IMG/VR virus record: IMGVR_UViG_3300005513_000317
Coordinates: 1 to 49,874 of that record
Strand: one strand, 5' to 3'
DNA from: a virus
Length of the DNA: 49,874 nt
In this document: piece after piece, positions 1-8,371 of the stretch
Layout of the letters: the number at the start of each line of letters is the position of its first letter
Numbering within the stretch: the first letter of the stretch is position 1
Position numbers and translations under genes: made by a program
Notes under the pieces: model-generated
The model's input: only the letters and a program-made list of their open reading frames with translations
Database searches by the model: none
What the model was told of the DNA's origin: nothing

Positions 1-825
1 ATGACAACACTGGTGACTGGAGCGGACGGCTTCTTGGGAGGTGCAGTATATGACCTGTTGCACCGAATGCTTGGTGAAGTGGTGCCTGTCTCCCGCCGGC
101 GCGACAATCCATTCGCCGTACACTGCGACCTGGCCGACCCGCTGTCAGTAGCACAAATGCTTGAAAAGGAGCGCCCTCGAATCATCGTCAATATCGCAGC
201 CAAGCCGAATTTTAACTCAGGCGCGCTCGCAGACATCTATTCGGTGAACACCCTGGCGCCGGCCATTTTTGCGGACTATTGCAAAAAAAATGGCGCGTAC
301 CTGTTGCAGGCCTCGGGATCTATCGTGCATGGCTTTCAGCAGACGCACTTTGGACCAGAGACACCATACGACCCAACACTGGATTATGGAATTAGTAAAT
401 TGTTGGCTGACAAGGCCATTATCGCGTCAGGTTGCAAGTCTGCAATCGTGCGATTTGGAGGCATTTACGGAAGTGCAGGCCCTTCCCACTTGGGAATAAA
501 CAAGGCTATCACTCAGGCAAAAGAGGGAATCAAACCGAAAGTGGTCGGCTTGGGGATATCGAAGAGAAACTACACGTACGTCAAGGATGCTGCTGCCATG
601 ATCCTACAATGCTTGGATCAGGAACTTGAGGGAGTTTTCTACGCTGCCGGCGAGACAGTCACCATGAAAGAGATGCTTAGTGAAATTGCGGCAGCTTTCT
701 TGAATGGAGAGTCGCCCGATTTTGTTGACGGAAACGACTCTCCTGACCAAATCGTTTTACACAGTGAACAGCTCGGTAACACGCGGTCATTTAAGGATGC
801 AATCGCCGACATTAAGGCGACGTGA
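1..825 (+). CDS. RmlD-like NAD(P)-dependent sugar-nucleotide epimerase/reductase (extended SDR)
   Basis: This 274-residue protein starts at the first base of the window. It has an N-terminal Rossmann glycine motif (TGADGFLG, residues 7-14), the VN.AA stretch after strand 4, a serine in QASGS and the catalytic YxxxK (YGISK), the order seen in extended short-chain dehydrogenases. The overall pattern is closest to dTDP-4-dehydrorhamnose reductase-like proteins, so it probably acts in the cytoplasm on a nucleotide sugar for surface polysaccharide. At 274 residues it is slightly short for the family, but all core motifs are present. Its stop codon lies only 4 bp from the stop of the convergent phage gene, so no room is left for an attachment site between them. 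It is either the host gene at the prophage edge or phage cargo; the exact substrate is not inferable. Confidence 0.82.
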   Translation: MTTLVTGADGFLGGAVYDLLHRMLGEVVPVSRRRDNPFAVHCDLADPLSVAQMLEKERPRIIVNIAAKPNFNSGALADIYSVNTLAPAIFADYCKKNGAYLLQASGSIVHGFQQTHFGPETPYDPTLDYGISKLLADKAIIASGCKSAIVRFGGIYGSAGPSHLGINKAITQAKEGIKPKVVGLGISKRNYTYVKDAAAMILQCLDQELEGVFYAAGETVTMKEMLSEIAAAFLNGESPDFVDGNDSPDQIVLHSEQLGNTRSFKDAIADIKAT

Positions 826-829
826 TATT

Positions 830-1189
830 TCACCAGTGTGCGCCGCCAAATAAGCGCACACCAGCCCACATGATCCAACGGCGCCAGGCTGGCACCAGCG
901 TGACGGCTGACGCCTCCCGTAGCACGCTATCAGCCATCTTACGGCTGACGGTGTGGCTGCTGTACAGGTAGTCATGCACGACGGAAGCAGCCCGTGATGT
1001 GTCGCCGGCCAGCAGAAACACCAGCGGCAAGCGAGGAACAGATGCCATATCGGTCTGAAAACCGCGCGGGACGACAAAGACTTGCCCGGCAACGTCAGAC
1101 TGATAAATCAGCGGGGCCGCGACAATCCATCGTCCATCGTCAGTATTGTCAGCGACCCGCACTTCCAGTTTTGTCAGGAACTGGCTCAT
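830..1189 (-). CDS. DUF1353 phage protein
   Basis: This 119-residue protein carries the DUF1353 pattern: a TDMASVPR core (about residues 46-53) followed by AASVVHDYLY. The family is common near lysis or tail genes of phages of Gram-negative bacteria, and its biochemical role is not established. It is the last gene of the late operon, 4 bp after the stop of the preceding lipoprotein gene and convergent with the epimerase. A hydrophobic stretch near the C-terminus (WIMWAGVRLFG) may be membrane-proximal. Confidence 0.8.
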   Translation of the reverse strand: MSQFLTKLEVRVADNTDDGRWIVAAPLIYQSDVAGQVFVVPRGFQTDMASVPRLPLVFLLAGDTSRAASVVHDYLYSSHTVSRKMADSVLREASAVTLVPAWRRWIMWAGVRLFGGAHW

Positions 1190-1193
1190 ACAG

Positions 1194-1595
1194 CTACTGC
1201 GCCAGTGCGACCGATAGAGCCACTTGTGCAGCCGTCAGCGCGACCGATACAGTGGCTTTGTCGCTCGGCAGGAGCGGCGCGGCATTCACGATCTGGATCA
1301 GTACCGGAAATGCAGACTGAATCAGGTCGGTAACCGAGGTCGGTACCGGGACGGTCGCAGCTGCAGCACACACCTTGGTCGCGATACCGTCAGCCTTGAC
1401 CAAGTCCTCGACCTGTTCCTGGCTCAGCTGCGCCGATTGCGCTTTCAGCGACAGAATTGTTGGTTGCACGACGGCACACGCCTTCTGTACCTGTTTTGCT
1501 AGGTTTTCAGACGGTGTCAGGCTAGTTGTGGTTGCACAGCCGGACAGCAGCAATGCGCCAGCGGCCAATGCCGCAGCGAGAAGAACTTTCTTCAT
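1194..1595 (-). CDS. Phage lipoprotein in the lysis cassette
   Basis: This 133-residue protein begins with a lipoprotein signal peptide: Lys2-Lys3, a hydrophobic Ala/Leu stretch and the lipobox LSGC with Cys20 as the lipidation site. The mature part is Ala/Val rich with two further cysteines. A GGAG ribosome binding site lies 7 bases before the ATG. It follows the endolysin and holin-like genes, so an outer-membrane role in lysis (o-spanin-like) is possible. It lacks the proline-rich linker of classical Rz1 proteins, so that role is inference. It could also be a lysogenic-conversion lipoprotein. Confidence 0.75.
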   Translation of the reverse strand: MKKVLLAAALAAGALLLSGCATTTSLTPSENLAKQVQKACAVVQPTILSLKAQSAQLSQEQVEDLVKADGIATKVCAAAATVPVPTSVTDLIQSAFPVLIQIVNAAPLLPSDKATVSVALTAAQVALSVALAQ

Positions 1596-1658
1596 TGGAT
1601 AACTCCGAGATTGAGGTTTTGGATTTACTGCAGGATGGAACTGCTTTCGTGGTGCGGG

Positions 1659-1826
1659 TTACTGCTTTGGACTGACCAGGACGGCTTTATATATACCCAA
1701 CCCAATCAGGGTGTCGCGCAGAACGCTGACGAATTCAGCGGCCGGGGTATAGCCGCCGATGACAAGGCCAAACCACACCAACAGGATCAAAGCGCCGGCG
1801 ATCATCTTCTGGTCGATGTTGTTCAT
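1659..1826 (-). CDS. Small holin-like membrane protein
   Basis: This 55-residue protein has one clear transmembrane segment (residues 9-25, ALILLVWFGLVIGG) and a second hydrophobic stretch (about 39-53). Its ATG overlaps the endolysin stop as ATGA, so the two are translationally coupled. Size, hydrophobic profile and position beside the glucosaminidase fit a holin, the protein that permeabilises the inner membrane at lysis. No family could be recognised from sequence alone. Confidence 0.7.
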   Translation of the reverse strand: MNNIDQKMIAGALILLVWFGLVIGGYTPAAEFVSVLRDTLIGLGIYKAVLVSPKQ

Positions 1827-2296
1827 GCTTTCTTCTCCAGTTTGTCGAACGTGGTCAGGTTGTTAGAGCGGATAGTCGCAATCACCTTGGCGGAGTATTG
1901 CGGGTCAGTAGCGTAGCCAGCATCGGCGATAGCGATCGCGAACTGCTCCGCGTTGTCGGTATGCTTGAACGCTGGGGCATAGCGCTTATTGACGATGAAG
2001 AACTGAGCGTGATCGGTCAGGCATTCAGCCCAGCTCAAGTACTTGCGCCAAAGCGCTGGGACGGTCACCCATTTGCCGTCAACGTATTCACGGGTCGGGA
2101 TGGTCACCGTCGGCCCTTTCCATCCCTTATCGGCCTTGATGCCGAACAGGTTCATTGCGGACTTGGTCAGACCTGACTCGCCCCAAGCTGACTCCAGCGC
2201 GGCCTGTGCGATGGTAAAGCTGGCCGGAACGCCGGTTGCGCGCATTGACTCCTGGGCACCGGCGGCGATCAACGTGATAAATGCAGTCTTGTTCAT
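1823..2296 (-). CDS. Endolysin, glucosaminidase (FlgJ/GH73-like)
   Basis: This 157-residue protein resembles N-acetylglucosaminidase domains of the FlgJ/LytG type: QAALESAWGES with the candidate catalytic Glu35, then NLFGIKA and a downstream Tyr-rich half (REYVDGKW, WRKYLSWAECLTDHAQF, YATDPQYSAKV). The family cleaves the glycan strands of peptidoglycan. There is no clear signal peptide, so release through a holin is expected. It overlaps the upstream gene by ATGA (2293-2296) and the downstream holin-like gene by ATGA (1823-1826), forming a tight lysis cassette. Confidence 0.9.
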   Translation of the reverse strand: MNKTAFITLIAAGAQESMRATGVPASFTIAQAALESAWGESGLTKSAMNLFGIKADKGWKGPTVTIPTREYVDGKWVTVPALWRKYLSWAECLTDHAQFFIVNKRYAPAFKHTDNAEQFAIAIADAGYATDPQYSAKVIATIRSNNLTTFDKLEKKA

Positions 2297-2559
2297 GGCT
2301 TGTCTGCCTTTTTGTCGATTTTGTCCTCGATACGCTCCAACTTATTGAAGACTGCTTCGACGAATTTATGCAGGTCAGAATTCGAGGCATATGTTTCCGC
2401 GACATGCAGCTTGTAATCCTGCAAGTCGCGATTTAGGCCTTCCCGCGCAATCACTTCTTCGCGCAGCTCGGCCTTCAATACCTTGAAATTCCAAAAAAAA
2501 AGTCCCACAAAAGGGACGGCAAGAAACTCCACCACCATGCGCAATGTTTCGATATCCAT
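2293..2559 (-). CDS. Membrane-anchored coiled-coil protein (i-spanin-like or holin-associated)
   Basis: This 88-residue protein has one N-terminal transmembrane segment (about residues 10-25) followed by a charged, heptad-rich region that should form a coiled coil (residues 28-85, KLERIEDKIDKKADKP at the end). This N-in/C-out architecture resembles inner-membrane spanins. The start codon overlaps the stop of the HNH gene as TGATG, and the stop overlaps the endolysin start as ATGA. Assignment to lysis rests on architecture and location, as no specific family was recognised. Confidence 0.72.
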   Translation of the reverse strand: MDIETLRMVVEFLAVPFVGLFFWNFKVLKAELREEVIAREGLNRDLQDYKLHVAETYASNSDLHKFVEAVFNKLERIEDKIDKKADKP

Positions 2560-3128
2560 CAGGCCCCCTGCTCATGGTGGATGATTTCGACGTCACTAAA
2601 CTTGTAGCCGTCCTTGCCGTAGCGCTGCGCCAGCCAGACCGGCTCCGGCAAGCCGTGTACGCCCTCGTCCTTGCCGATGTGGTGAGCCTTGCATAGCAGA
2701 CGGCCGTTGACGTTCATGTCGTCGACGAACAAGTAAGGATTTGCCGGTACATAGACCCTCTGCGCCGGTACTCCGACGTCATTTGGATCATCAGGATCCG
2801 GCGGCATAGCGGCAACATCGACCCACTTTTCACCCTCGGAAAAACTGCCCCAGCCGAATGAAGGAAAGTCCTTACGGATCTGTGATCCAGGTGACCAGTC
2901 GATCATTTCGGCAAAGGAACGCTCGATCGGGTAGTGATGCGCTTCCATCGGGTGGCCGGTTTCCTTGGCGGTACAGCCACACACCCAACACCTGCCCCCT
3001 TCCCGTTCGATCAGATGTTGTCGCGACTTTTCAAACAACGGCGTCGCTGAACCTCGCGGCGCGTGGCCTGGCACATTGACGTCCACCGTGAACGTATTTT
3101 TTTCTTCGTGAATGTCTGTAACCGACAT
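2559..3128 (-). CDS. HNH-type zinc nuclease-like protein
   Basis: This 189-residue protein contains CWVCG (about residues 47-51), an EAHH motif (63-66) and a distal LCKAHH, the cysteine/histidine layout of HNH nucleases with a zinc-binding frame. I start it at the ATG at 3128, which has GGAG 7 bases upstream. The longer reading frame to 3158 would run into a terminator. Phage HNH proteins usually sit beside terminase and aid packaging, whereas here the gene lies between the tail-fibre/SGNH genes and the lysis cassette. It may therefore be a late-acting nuclease or a moron. Confidence 0.78.
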   Translation of the reverse strand: MSVTDIHEEKNTFTVDVNVPGHAPRGSATPLFEKSRQHLIEREGGRCWVCGCTAKETGHPMEAHHYPIERSFAEMIDWSPGSQIRKDFPSFGWGSFSEGEKWVDVAAMPPDPDDPNDVGVPAQRVYVPANPYLFVDDMNVNGRLLCKAHHIGKDEGVHGLPEPVWLAQRYGKDGYKFSDVEIIHHEQGA

Positions 3129-3143
3129 GGATACTCCAGGCGT

Positions 3144-3167
3144 AAAAAAAGCCCGCACTAAGCGGGC
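3144..3167 (-). terminator. Intrinsic terminator between SGNH and HNH genes
   Basis: On the minus strand a 6-bp stem GCCCGC/GCGGGC with a 5-base loop is followed by seven T residues. It lies directly upstream of the HNH gene ribosome binding site, so it may attenuate rather than end late transcription. Confidence 0.8.
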
Positions 3168-3196
3168 ATCTCACAAATAAACAGTTTCTTTAATTA

Positions 3197-3997
3197 CTAC
3201 TGGACTCCGAGCGATTGAAGCGCTGCGCTGATGCCGGCTGTCAAAATTGCCTGCGACAGTTTGCTTAAGTGCACGCCGTCGCCGATGTGACAGTCGTCAC
3301 GCAGGTTTCCGTCCGAATCGATCACCTGAGACTTGATATCGACGAACCGCACGTTAGCGGTAGTAGCAGCCATTGCAGCAACGATTCCAGCATTCATACG
3401 ATCAATTTCGGCGTTGTATCCTGGCGCAGATGCCGAGAATTCATCGATAGGCAGGCATTTCACGATGACCCACTTCCCCGTCGCCCACCCAGCAAGCTGC
3501 CGATACATAAGGTTTGCGACTGTATCTGCTGCTTGATGTGTAGACGGCGCACCATAGTAAGTCGTAGATCCGATGTCGCACACGCCAGAAAGCAGAACAA
3601 CGGCGCCTGCCCTGTGAATCAGATTTCCTGATCCGAGCCGATTGAGGCGCTTCACCATAAGCCGGCGGAAGGTTTCCCCTCCGTATCCCATGGCTACACC
3701 GAAAGGCGAAGCTGATGCTGTATCCATCTGCTGAATCTGACTATGCCCGATAAACAAGACTGAACCATCCCGAGCGGCAGCATGCATGCGATCGTAGTAC
3801 GTCAAATCAACCGAGTGAGCATCAGGGTCAGAAGCGAGGTCATAGGGCCACGGTGCTGCTGGTGGAGTGCCCGCCAGGCAGTCCGTGGGTGTCGGCCAGG
3901 TAAGCGTCGCTGCAGGTGAAGTTGGCTGCACCGACAACGCGTTTGTTGCATCAATGATGGAGTTGGCCAGCCCGATAATTTCTTCTTTAGTTGCCAT
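3197..3997 (-). CDS. SGNH/GDSL-like hydrolase, tail-associated
   Basis: This 266-residue protein has the SGNH-hydrolase blocks: FIGHSQ with candidate nucleophile Ser86, SGVCDIG in place of the usual GxND block III (about 137-143), and DGVHLS with candidate catalytic Asp240 and His243. The family contains esterases and deacetylases acting on carbohydrates. About 60 residues precede the catalytic domain and may attach it to the fibre. The gene follows the tail fibre and its small partner, so a role in trimming acetyl or acyl groups of surface polysaccharide during adsorption is likely. The start at 3997 (ATGGCAACT) gives a compact fit after the upstream gene stop at 4005. Confidence 0.78.
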   Translation of the reverse strand: MATKEEIIGLANSIIDATNALSVQPTSPAATLTWPTPTDCLAGTPPAAPWPYDLASDPDAHSVDLTYYDRMHAAARDGSVLFIGHSQIQQMDTASASPFGVAMGYGGETFRRLMVKRLNRLGSGNLIHRAGAVVLLSGVCDIGSTTYYGAPSTHQAADTVANLMYRQLAGWATGKWVIVKCLPIDEFSASAPGYNAEIDRMNAGIVAAMAATTANVRFVDIKSQVIDSDGNLRDDCHIGDGVHLSKLSQAILTAGISAALQSLGVQ

Positions 3998-4004
3998 TTT
4001 TAGC

Positions 4005-4259
4005 CTATAGAGTTTTTTTGAGGTCAGCGATTTGCTTTTGGACACCTTGCAGCCAACCACCGTCGGTTCCGAGAACGGCATCCATCAGTCGGCTCGTGGT
4101 GACGGTGGCCTCAAGTTCCGCGATCTTCTGCTGGACAATTTCAGCGGCAGGTATAGGTGCTGGCGGTGGTTGCTGCTCGCTGTAAGTCTCCCCCTCCAAG
4201 CAATCCTCAGGCGACGTTACGGCGCGCCAAGCGCCAACGCTGTTCACGGCGTAGCTCAT
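4005..4259 (-). CDS. Small tail-fibre-associated protein
   Basis: This 84-residue protein has a proline-rich segment (QQPPPAPIP) followed by a heptad-rich helix ending in QKQIADLKKTL. It starts at 4259, where the ATG overlaps the fibre stop as ATGA. Size and position directly after the fibre resemble tail-fibre assembly or chaperone proteins, but no family motif was recognised. Confidence 0.68.
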   Translation of the reverse strand: MSYAVNSVGAWRAVTSPEDCLEGETYSEQQPPPAPIPAAEIVQQKIAELEATVTTSRLMDAVLGTDGGWLQGVQKQIADLKKTL

Positions 4260-6088
4260 CGTGCACTCTCCCATTTGTAGCAGTTCATTACGCAGCTTGC
4301 GGCGCTCGACGCGTAATAGATGTTGGTGGATTCCAGCGCCAATTCTCCGGTGACGGCATATTGCGGCCCCGTCTGCCCAATGCTGGTAACTGGCGGTGGA
4401 TTACTACTTGAGTGCGAGCTGTAGAGATTGTTTGGAGCAGCGCTTGCTCCGCCTGGCGTCGAACCACCGCCCAAAACTACGGTGATCTTCGTTGCATTTG
4501 GAGGGACGAACGCGCCTACAGCGATTGCAACCCATGTCGGCGTATTGACGTTGCCCTGTGCTCCGGACGTCATCTGCGGCAGCGCAGTGACGTTGGATCC
4601 TGCCAGCAAGACATATTTCGATGTGTAGTCGGTGGTTCGTAGCTGCAGTGGATACTTCCCAGCAGTCGCATCGGTGTATTTCTCACCAGGCAAGCGAGCT
4701 TTGTAGTCCCCGGCTGAGTATCCAGTCGGAGGCGTCGGCGCCGTGGAACTGATGTCCATTGTTGCCGTCAAGCCGAGGGTGGCGTTGTACCAGAGCCATG
4801 GGTAATACCAAGCAGACGCCGCGCGCGCCGACATAATAGAAAGTGGAGCGCCGACGGTACCGTTCATGTTGACGGTTTTGCTGACGGTACGCTGCGTGAT
4901 GAAGAGGCCGGCGCTGTTCTCCAGCACCACCTCGTCGGCAGTGATCACGACGTTGTAGTTGTTCACGCCGACAGCGTCGACCGTCAGATTTCGGAAACCA
5001 CCACCGAGGCCGGCAGCGTAGCGTGCATCGCCCTGCCCCATGGAAATCGCGTGCTGACTTTGCGTCGCGTTAGCGACCTGAACCGCACCACCGGTGCATT
5101 CAATCAACACATAAGACGTGATGTCAGGACGCCATACGACCAATGCTCGACCATTTGCGACCAGTTCCCCGCCTTGCAGCGCTGAATGTGCGGCACCAAC
5201 GAGTGGAGACGCTGCGATAACACCGGCATTCGGAGTAAATGTTACGGCTCCTGTGTTGGCATTTTTGATCTTCACCCAGAACGGCTGCGTGTCGCTGACG
5301 CTGGCCGGTGGCAACGGAAACGAGCCTTGAACCACGTTGGCGGTGACGCTAACGTCGACGCCATACTGTAAGTTGCCGGTCTGGATCGATGCCAACAGCG
5401 ACGACGACAAGAACGGCGCGCCAGGATAGGCCGCGATGTTGGCGGTGACAATCGATGTTTGGCCGAACGCGACGGACACTACCCATAGACCTACATAGCC
5501 GGCGTCGGGTGTTGGCGTGACCTGCGAACCAGTGGCTGCTGCCGTACCGGCTTTGACTTGCAGGGAGACGATGCCCTTACGGAACGTATTGCTTGTGGCA
5601 CCGGATCCGTTAGGGCCTTGATAAGGCGCAATCGGATTTGATGCGTTGTAAAAAGGCAGAACGACCGGTGTTGCACCAGATGTTGGGTCGATACTGACGT
5701 CTGAGTCTGCGTACTGAGCCTGAACCAGATAATTGATTGATTGTCCTGATGTGCCTGGCGGCGTAAATGCAGTCACACCGGTGCCTGCATTAGGCACCAC
5801 CACGGTGTCCAAAGCAATGCCCTGCTTCATGATTGTGTGCGTGGTATCAGCCGGCAGCGTGCCGCAGACGGTAGCTTCGAGCTGAGCAGCTTGATAGATC
5901 TCACCGGCACCAATGTTGACGAACATGGTCGGCACCGACTGTTGCGTGCAGGGCAAGCCATTGACGATTGGGGAATTTCCAAGTGTCGCAGAAATCATTT
6001 TCCCCAGCGCGACCATTTTATTCTGATCGGGCTTGCTGAAACTCCACTCCAAAATCGATTGCCCGACATAGGTCTCGATGCGGTCCAT
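4256..6088 (-). CDS. Putative tail fibre protein
   Basis: This 610-residue protein is Gly/Ser/Thr/Ala/Val-rich and beta-prone throughout, typical of trimeric fibres. The N-terminal ~60 residues (ETYVGQSILEWSFSK onward) probably anchor it to the baseplate. A central QSQHAISMGQGDARYA stretch resembles the short conserved motif found in many fibre proteins. It follows the baseplate gene gpI-like and precedes a small partner and the SGNH hydrolase, completing an adsorption module. A GGAG ribosome binding site lies just after the terminator U-tract upstream. Confidence 0.75.
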   Translation of the reverse strand: MDRIETYVGQSILEWSFSKPDQNKMVALGKMISATLGNSPIVNGLPCTQQSVPTMFVNIGAGEIYQAAQLEATVCGTLPADTTHTIMKQGIALDTVVVPNAGTGVTAFTPPGTSGQSINYLVQAQYADSDVSIDPTSGATPVVLPFYNASNPIAPYQGPNGSGATSNTFRKGIVSLQVKAGTAAATGSQVTPTPDAGYVGLWVVSVAFGQTSIVTANIAAYPGAPFLSSSLLASIQTGNLQYGVDVSVTANVVQGSFPLPPASVSDTQPFWVKIKNANTGAVTFTPNAGVIAASPLVGAAHSALQGGELVANGRALVVWRPDITSYVLIECTGGAVQVANATQSQHAISMGQGDARYAAGLGGGFRNLTVDAVGVNNYNVVITADEVVLENSAGLFITQRTVSKTVNMNGTVGAPLSIMSARAASAWYYPWLWYNATLGLTATMDISSTAPTPPTGYSAGDYKARLPGEKYTDATAGKYPLQLRTTDYTSKYVLLAGSNVTALPQMTSGAQGNVNTPTWVAIAVGAFVPPNATKITVVLGGGSTPGGASAAPNNLYSSHSSSNPPPVTSIGQTGPQYAVTGELALESTNIYYASSAASCVMNCYKWESAR

Positions 6089-6105
6089 AAAATGCTTTCT
6101 CCAAT

Positions 6106-6129
6106 AAAAAAAGCCCGCTCTAGGCGGAC
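6106..6129 (-). terminator. Hairpin-U-tract module before tail fibre gene
   Basis: On the minus strand GTCCGC/GCGGGC pairs around a 5-base loop (one G-T pair) and is followed by seven T, then ATTGGAG. The GGAG serves as the ribosome binding site of the fibre gene, so terminator and translation start are fused in one compact module. Confidence 0.75.
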
Positions 6130-6150
6130 TTAAAAGTGGGCCGTACTACG

Positions 6151-6834
6151 TTAAGGGTGATTCGTGATTCCGACCCATGCGGTGATTCCACCTGCCCGGG
6201 TCGCGTCAACAGCAGCGTAAATATCAGCATCGCTGGCCGCGCTGGTGTAGGCAGACAGAGAGCCGAGGTAAGACGTCGACACTGGCGTGTTCATCGCTGA
6301 AATCTTGGGTGCGTCCGTGAATCCGGTACCCAGTGAGTTACCCTGCTGCGTTGGCCGATATGCTGTCACAAGCACCGTGTACGGCATGGCAATCGATCCC
6401 ATCCGCGCCACTCCGCAATAGCCTGGCGAGGTCGGTGCATTCATCGCGCCAGAGTCGATCGGGTTCGCTGGCTCGAACATGATCGGCGTATAGCCCGTCA
6501 AGTTCTTCAAGACAGAGATGTAGGCCTTTCTGGTGGCACGCTCTTGAAACAAGTTCACCCGTATGCGTGCGAGAAAGGCCGGGTCGAGCTCACCAGCCTT
6601 TCGCGGTAGCTTATCCCCGAAGAAGTCATACGAAATCATGTCCAACCAAGCATCTGTGGCCGTCAGGATCCGCGTCTGAGCTTTCGCGTAGATGTACAGT
6701 CCATAGGACACAGCCAAAACGGAGGCGATACCGGACAGCACCGCCTCAAGTCTTGGCGAAGAATCCGGAAACCAGCCTGTCGGTAGATAGCCGCGAAGCC
6801 GTGTGAAAATGTCGTTGTTGTCACCGGTTGCCAT
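6151..6834 (-). CDS. Baseplate/tail protein, gpI- or Mu gp48-like by position
   Basis: This 227-residue protein starts with TAATG overlap to the baseplate J gene. It opens with a segment typical of phage baseplate end proteins (IFTRLRGYLPTGWFPDSSPRLEAVLSGIASVLA...). The order gp25, gpJ, this protein, fibre matches the conserved order of contractile-tail phages, where the gpI/gp48 protein connects baseplate to fibre. Sequence similarity to those named proteins was not tested; the call relies on order and N-terminal look. Confidence 0.72.
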   Translation of the reverse strand: MATGDNNDIFTRLRGYLPTGWFPDSSPRLEAVLSGIASVLAVSYGLYIYAKAQTRILTATDAWLDMISYDFFGDKLPRKAGELDPAFLARIRVNLFQERATRKAYISVLKNLTGYTPIMFEPANPIDSGAMNAPTSPGYCGVARMGSIAMPYTVLVTAYRPTQQGNSLGTGFTDAPKISAMNTPVSTSYLGSLSAYTSAASDADIYAAVDATRAGGITAWVGITNHP

Positions 6835-7967
6835 TAATTCACCGTCACGGAATTGGATTTAATTTCTTGTACGCCGGTAGCAACAAGATCAGCGCTGGCG
6901 CCGTTGAGAGTCCAACTTGTGACGTTCGTCACATAAGGCGATGCGTTGTAGGCAAGCGTCGATAAGTAGGTGTACTGGAGCGACGTGCCCATCGGCAGAC
7001 TGTTGATATACGCCAAGATCGCCGCCTGCACTATGGCCGCCACAGCTGAATGCGATGGTGCCCCGCTCGCTGTCGATGTCGTGATATTCATCACCACGAC
7101 CGCCGTCAGCAGCGTTGGCCCGAACACGCCGTAAGTGATGCCTGCCGCCCGTGTTGCTTCGACGGCAGCTGCGACGTTGTTCTTGACCGTCGACGAGGGG
7201 GTGCCTGTTCCATCATCTACGACCACAGTCAACAGACCGGCCTGCGCCGTGCCTGAGAACGTCAGATTTTCGATGATCTTGTAGGTCAGGCCTTGCTTGG
7301 TTGCCAGAATTGCAGCACCGATGGCTGCCAAGGTTGCTTTCGACAGACCTGCCAGATACAAGATGAAGCGTGCACGGTACGGAGGATCAAGCTCGGCGTC
7401 GAACCCGTTGGAAAAAGCCACTGCGTTCGTGACCGTGTCGACGTTGGGTATCGAAGTCACTAAGTCGCTGATGCCGCCAGCTGCGACATTCCCGAGTGCC
7501 CCTGCCGTCAGAGCTTGCACCGTAACGCTCACGCTCGCCTGCCCAGCCGGCAGCACGTAGGCGCCCAGCGCTGCGTTGTATGCCGCATTGGACGTGTCGG
7601 CGATCACCGCGAACTGCACACTGCCGTCACTGCTCTGCACCACCGCACCGGGTCCAACAGGAATGAGCGCCTGCGCCGTCGGTGTGAACCGGGAGAATGT
7701 TTCCTGGCCAGATGATGCGTTCGCAGCAATCCGGGGGAAATTGAAGTCTGCGAACCATGAATCAAGATCGGCCCCACTGGACGTCGACGCCCTGGTGATG
7801 GCCAGCAGCGTCAGGATCATACCTTGGAACCAGAGACCAACACCGGCCATCGCCTGCCCGATCGCGAGCAGCGTTGACCCTTCGCTGAAATCTAGCAGCT
7901 TCTTGGCACTCCCCTGCACCGCCGTCGCGAAGTTCTGGACGATCTGCGTAAAGGAATAGGTCTGCAT
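6834..7967 (-). CDS. Baseplate J-like wedge protein
   Basis: This 377-residue protein has the Baseplate_J layout: an N-terminal FTQIVQNFATAVQ...DFSEGSTLLAIGQAMAG block, a central beta region with GSVQFAVIAD and PAGQASVSVTVQALTAGALGNVAAG, then the DPPYRARFILYLAGLSKAT motif typical of the family. It forms part of the baseplate wedge in contractile tails. The start codon directly follows or overlaps the gp25-like stop (7967), as in a coupled operon. Confidence 0.88.
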   Translation of the reverse strand: MQTYSFTQIVQNFATAVQGSAKKLLDFSEGSTLLAIGQAMAGVGLWFQGMILTLLAITRASTSSGADLDSWFADFNFPRIAANASSGQETFSRFTPTAQALIPVGPGAVVQSSDGSVQFAVIADTSNAAYNAALGAYVLPAGQASVSVTVQALTAGALGNVAAGGISDLVTSIPNVDTVTNAVAFSNGFDAELDPPYRARFILYLAGLSKATLAAIGAAILATKQGLTYKIIENLTFSGTAQAGLLTVVVDDGTGTPSSTVKNNVAAAVEATRAAGITYGVFGPTLLTAVVVMNITTSTASGAPSHSAVAAIVQAAILAYINSLPMGTSLQYTYLSTLAYNASPYVTNVTSWTLNGASADLVATGVQEIKSNSVTVN

Positions 7968-8371
7968 TATTGGCTCACATCGAAATTGAGGATTACCGGA
8001 TCGCCGGTAGTTGCGTCGTTGTAGCGGATCACTGCGCCCAGCACATCGCCGTTGGAGATCAGCTGCACGTCTGGGCCGACAGGCGCCTGAGACACGCTGG
8101 ATTCCATTTGCATCTGCGCCTTGATCTGCGCTGTCGTCTCGGCGATATCAACGGGTGATCCGACCCGGCGGCCGAGGCCCGCACCGTAGTTGACGGCAAA
8201 CGTGTAATCAGGGGATGCCGTCACGTTGCCGGCACTATCCGTCAATGCCGGGTTGGTCAGCAAGCGCCGATAGCAGCGCTGCTCACCCGTCCTTGTCGCG
8301 TCAGCGACGAGCAGATCCCCCGTCGCCGACAATTCGAGGTCGGAGCCGTAGTAGTGATGCAAGTCAAACAT
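7967..8371 (-). CDS. Baseplate wedge protein, gp25-like
   Basis: This 134-residue protein lies between the spike and gpJ genes. That is the position of gp25/gpW-type wedge proteins, and the length fits. It contains LLTNPALTDSAGN and YGAGLGRRVGSPVD, which resemble the RLLTPRGE...YG..L motif of these proteins. The start overlaps the spike stop as TAATG. Confidence 0.8.
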   Translation of the reverse strand: MFDLHHYYGSDLELSATGDLLVADATRTGEQRCYRRLLTNPALTDSAGNVTASPDYTFAVNYGAGLGRRVGSPVDIAETTAQIKAQMQMESSVSQAPVGPDVQLISNGDVLGAVIRYNDATTGDPVILNFDVSQ

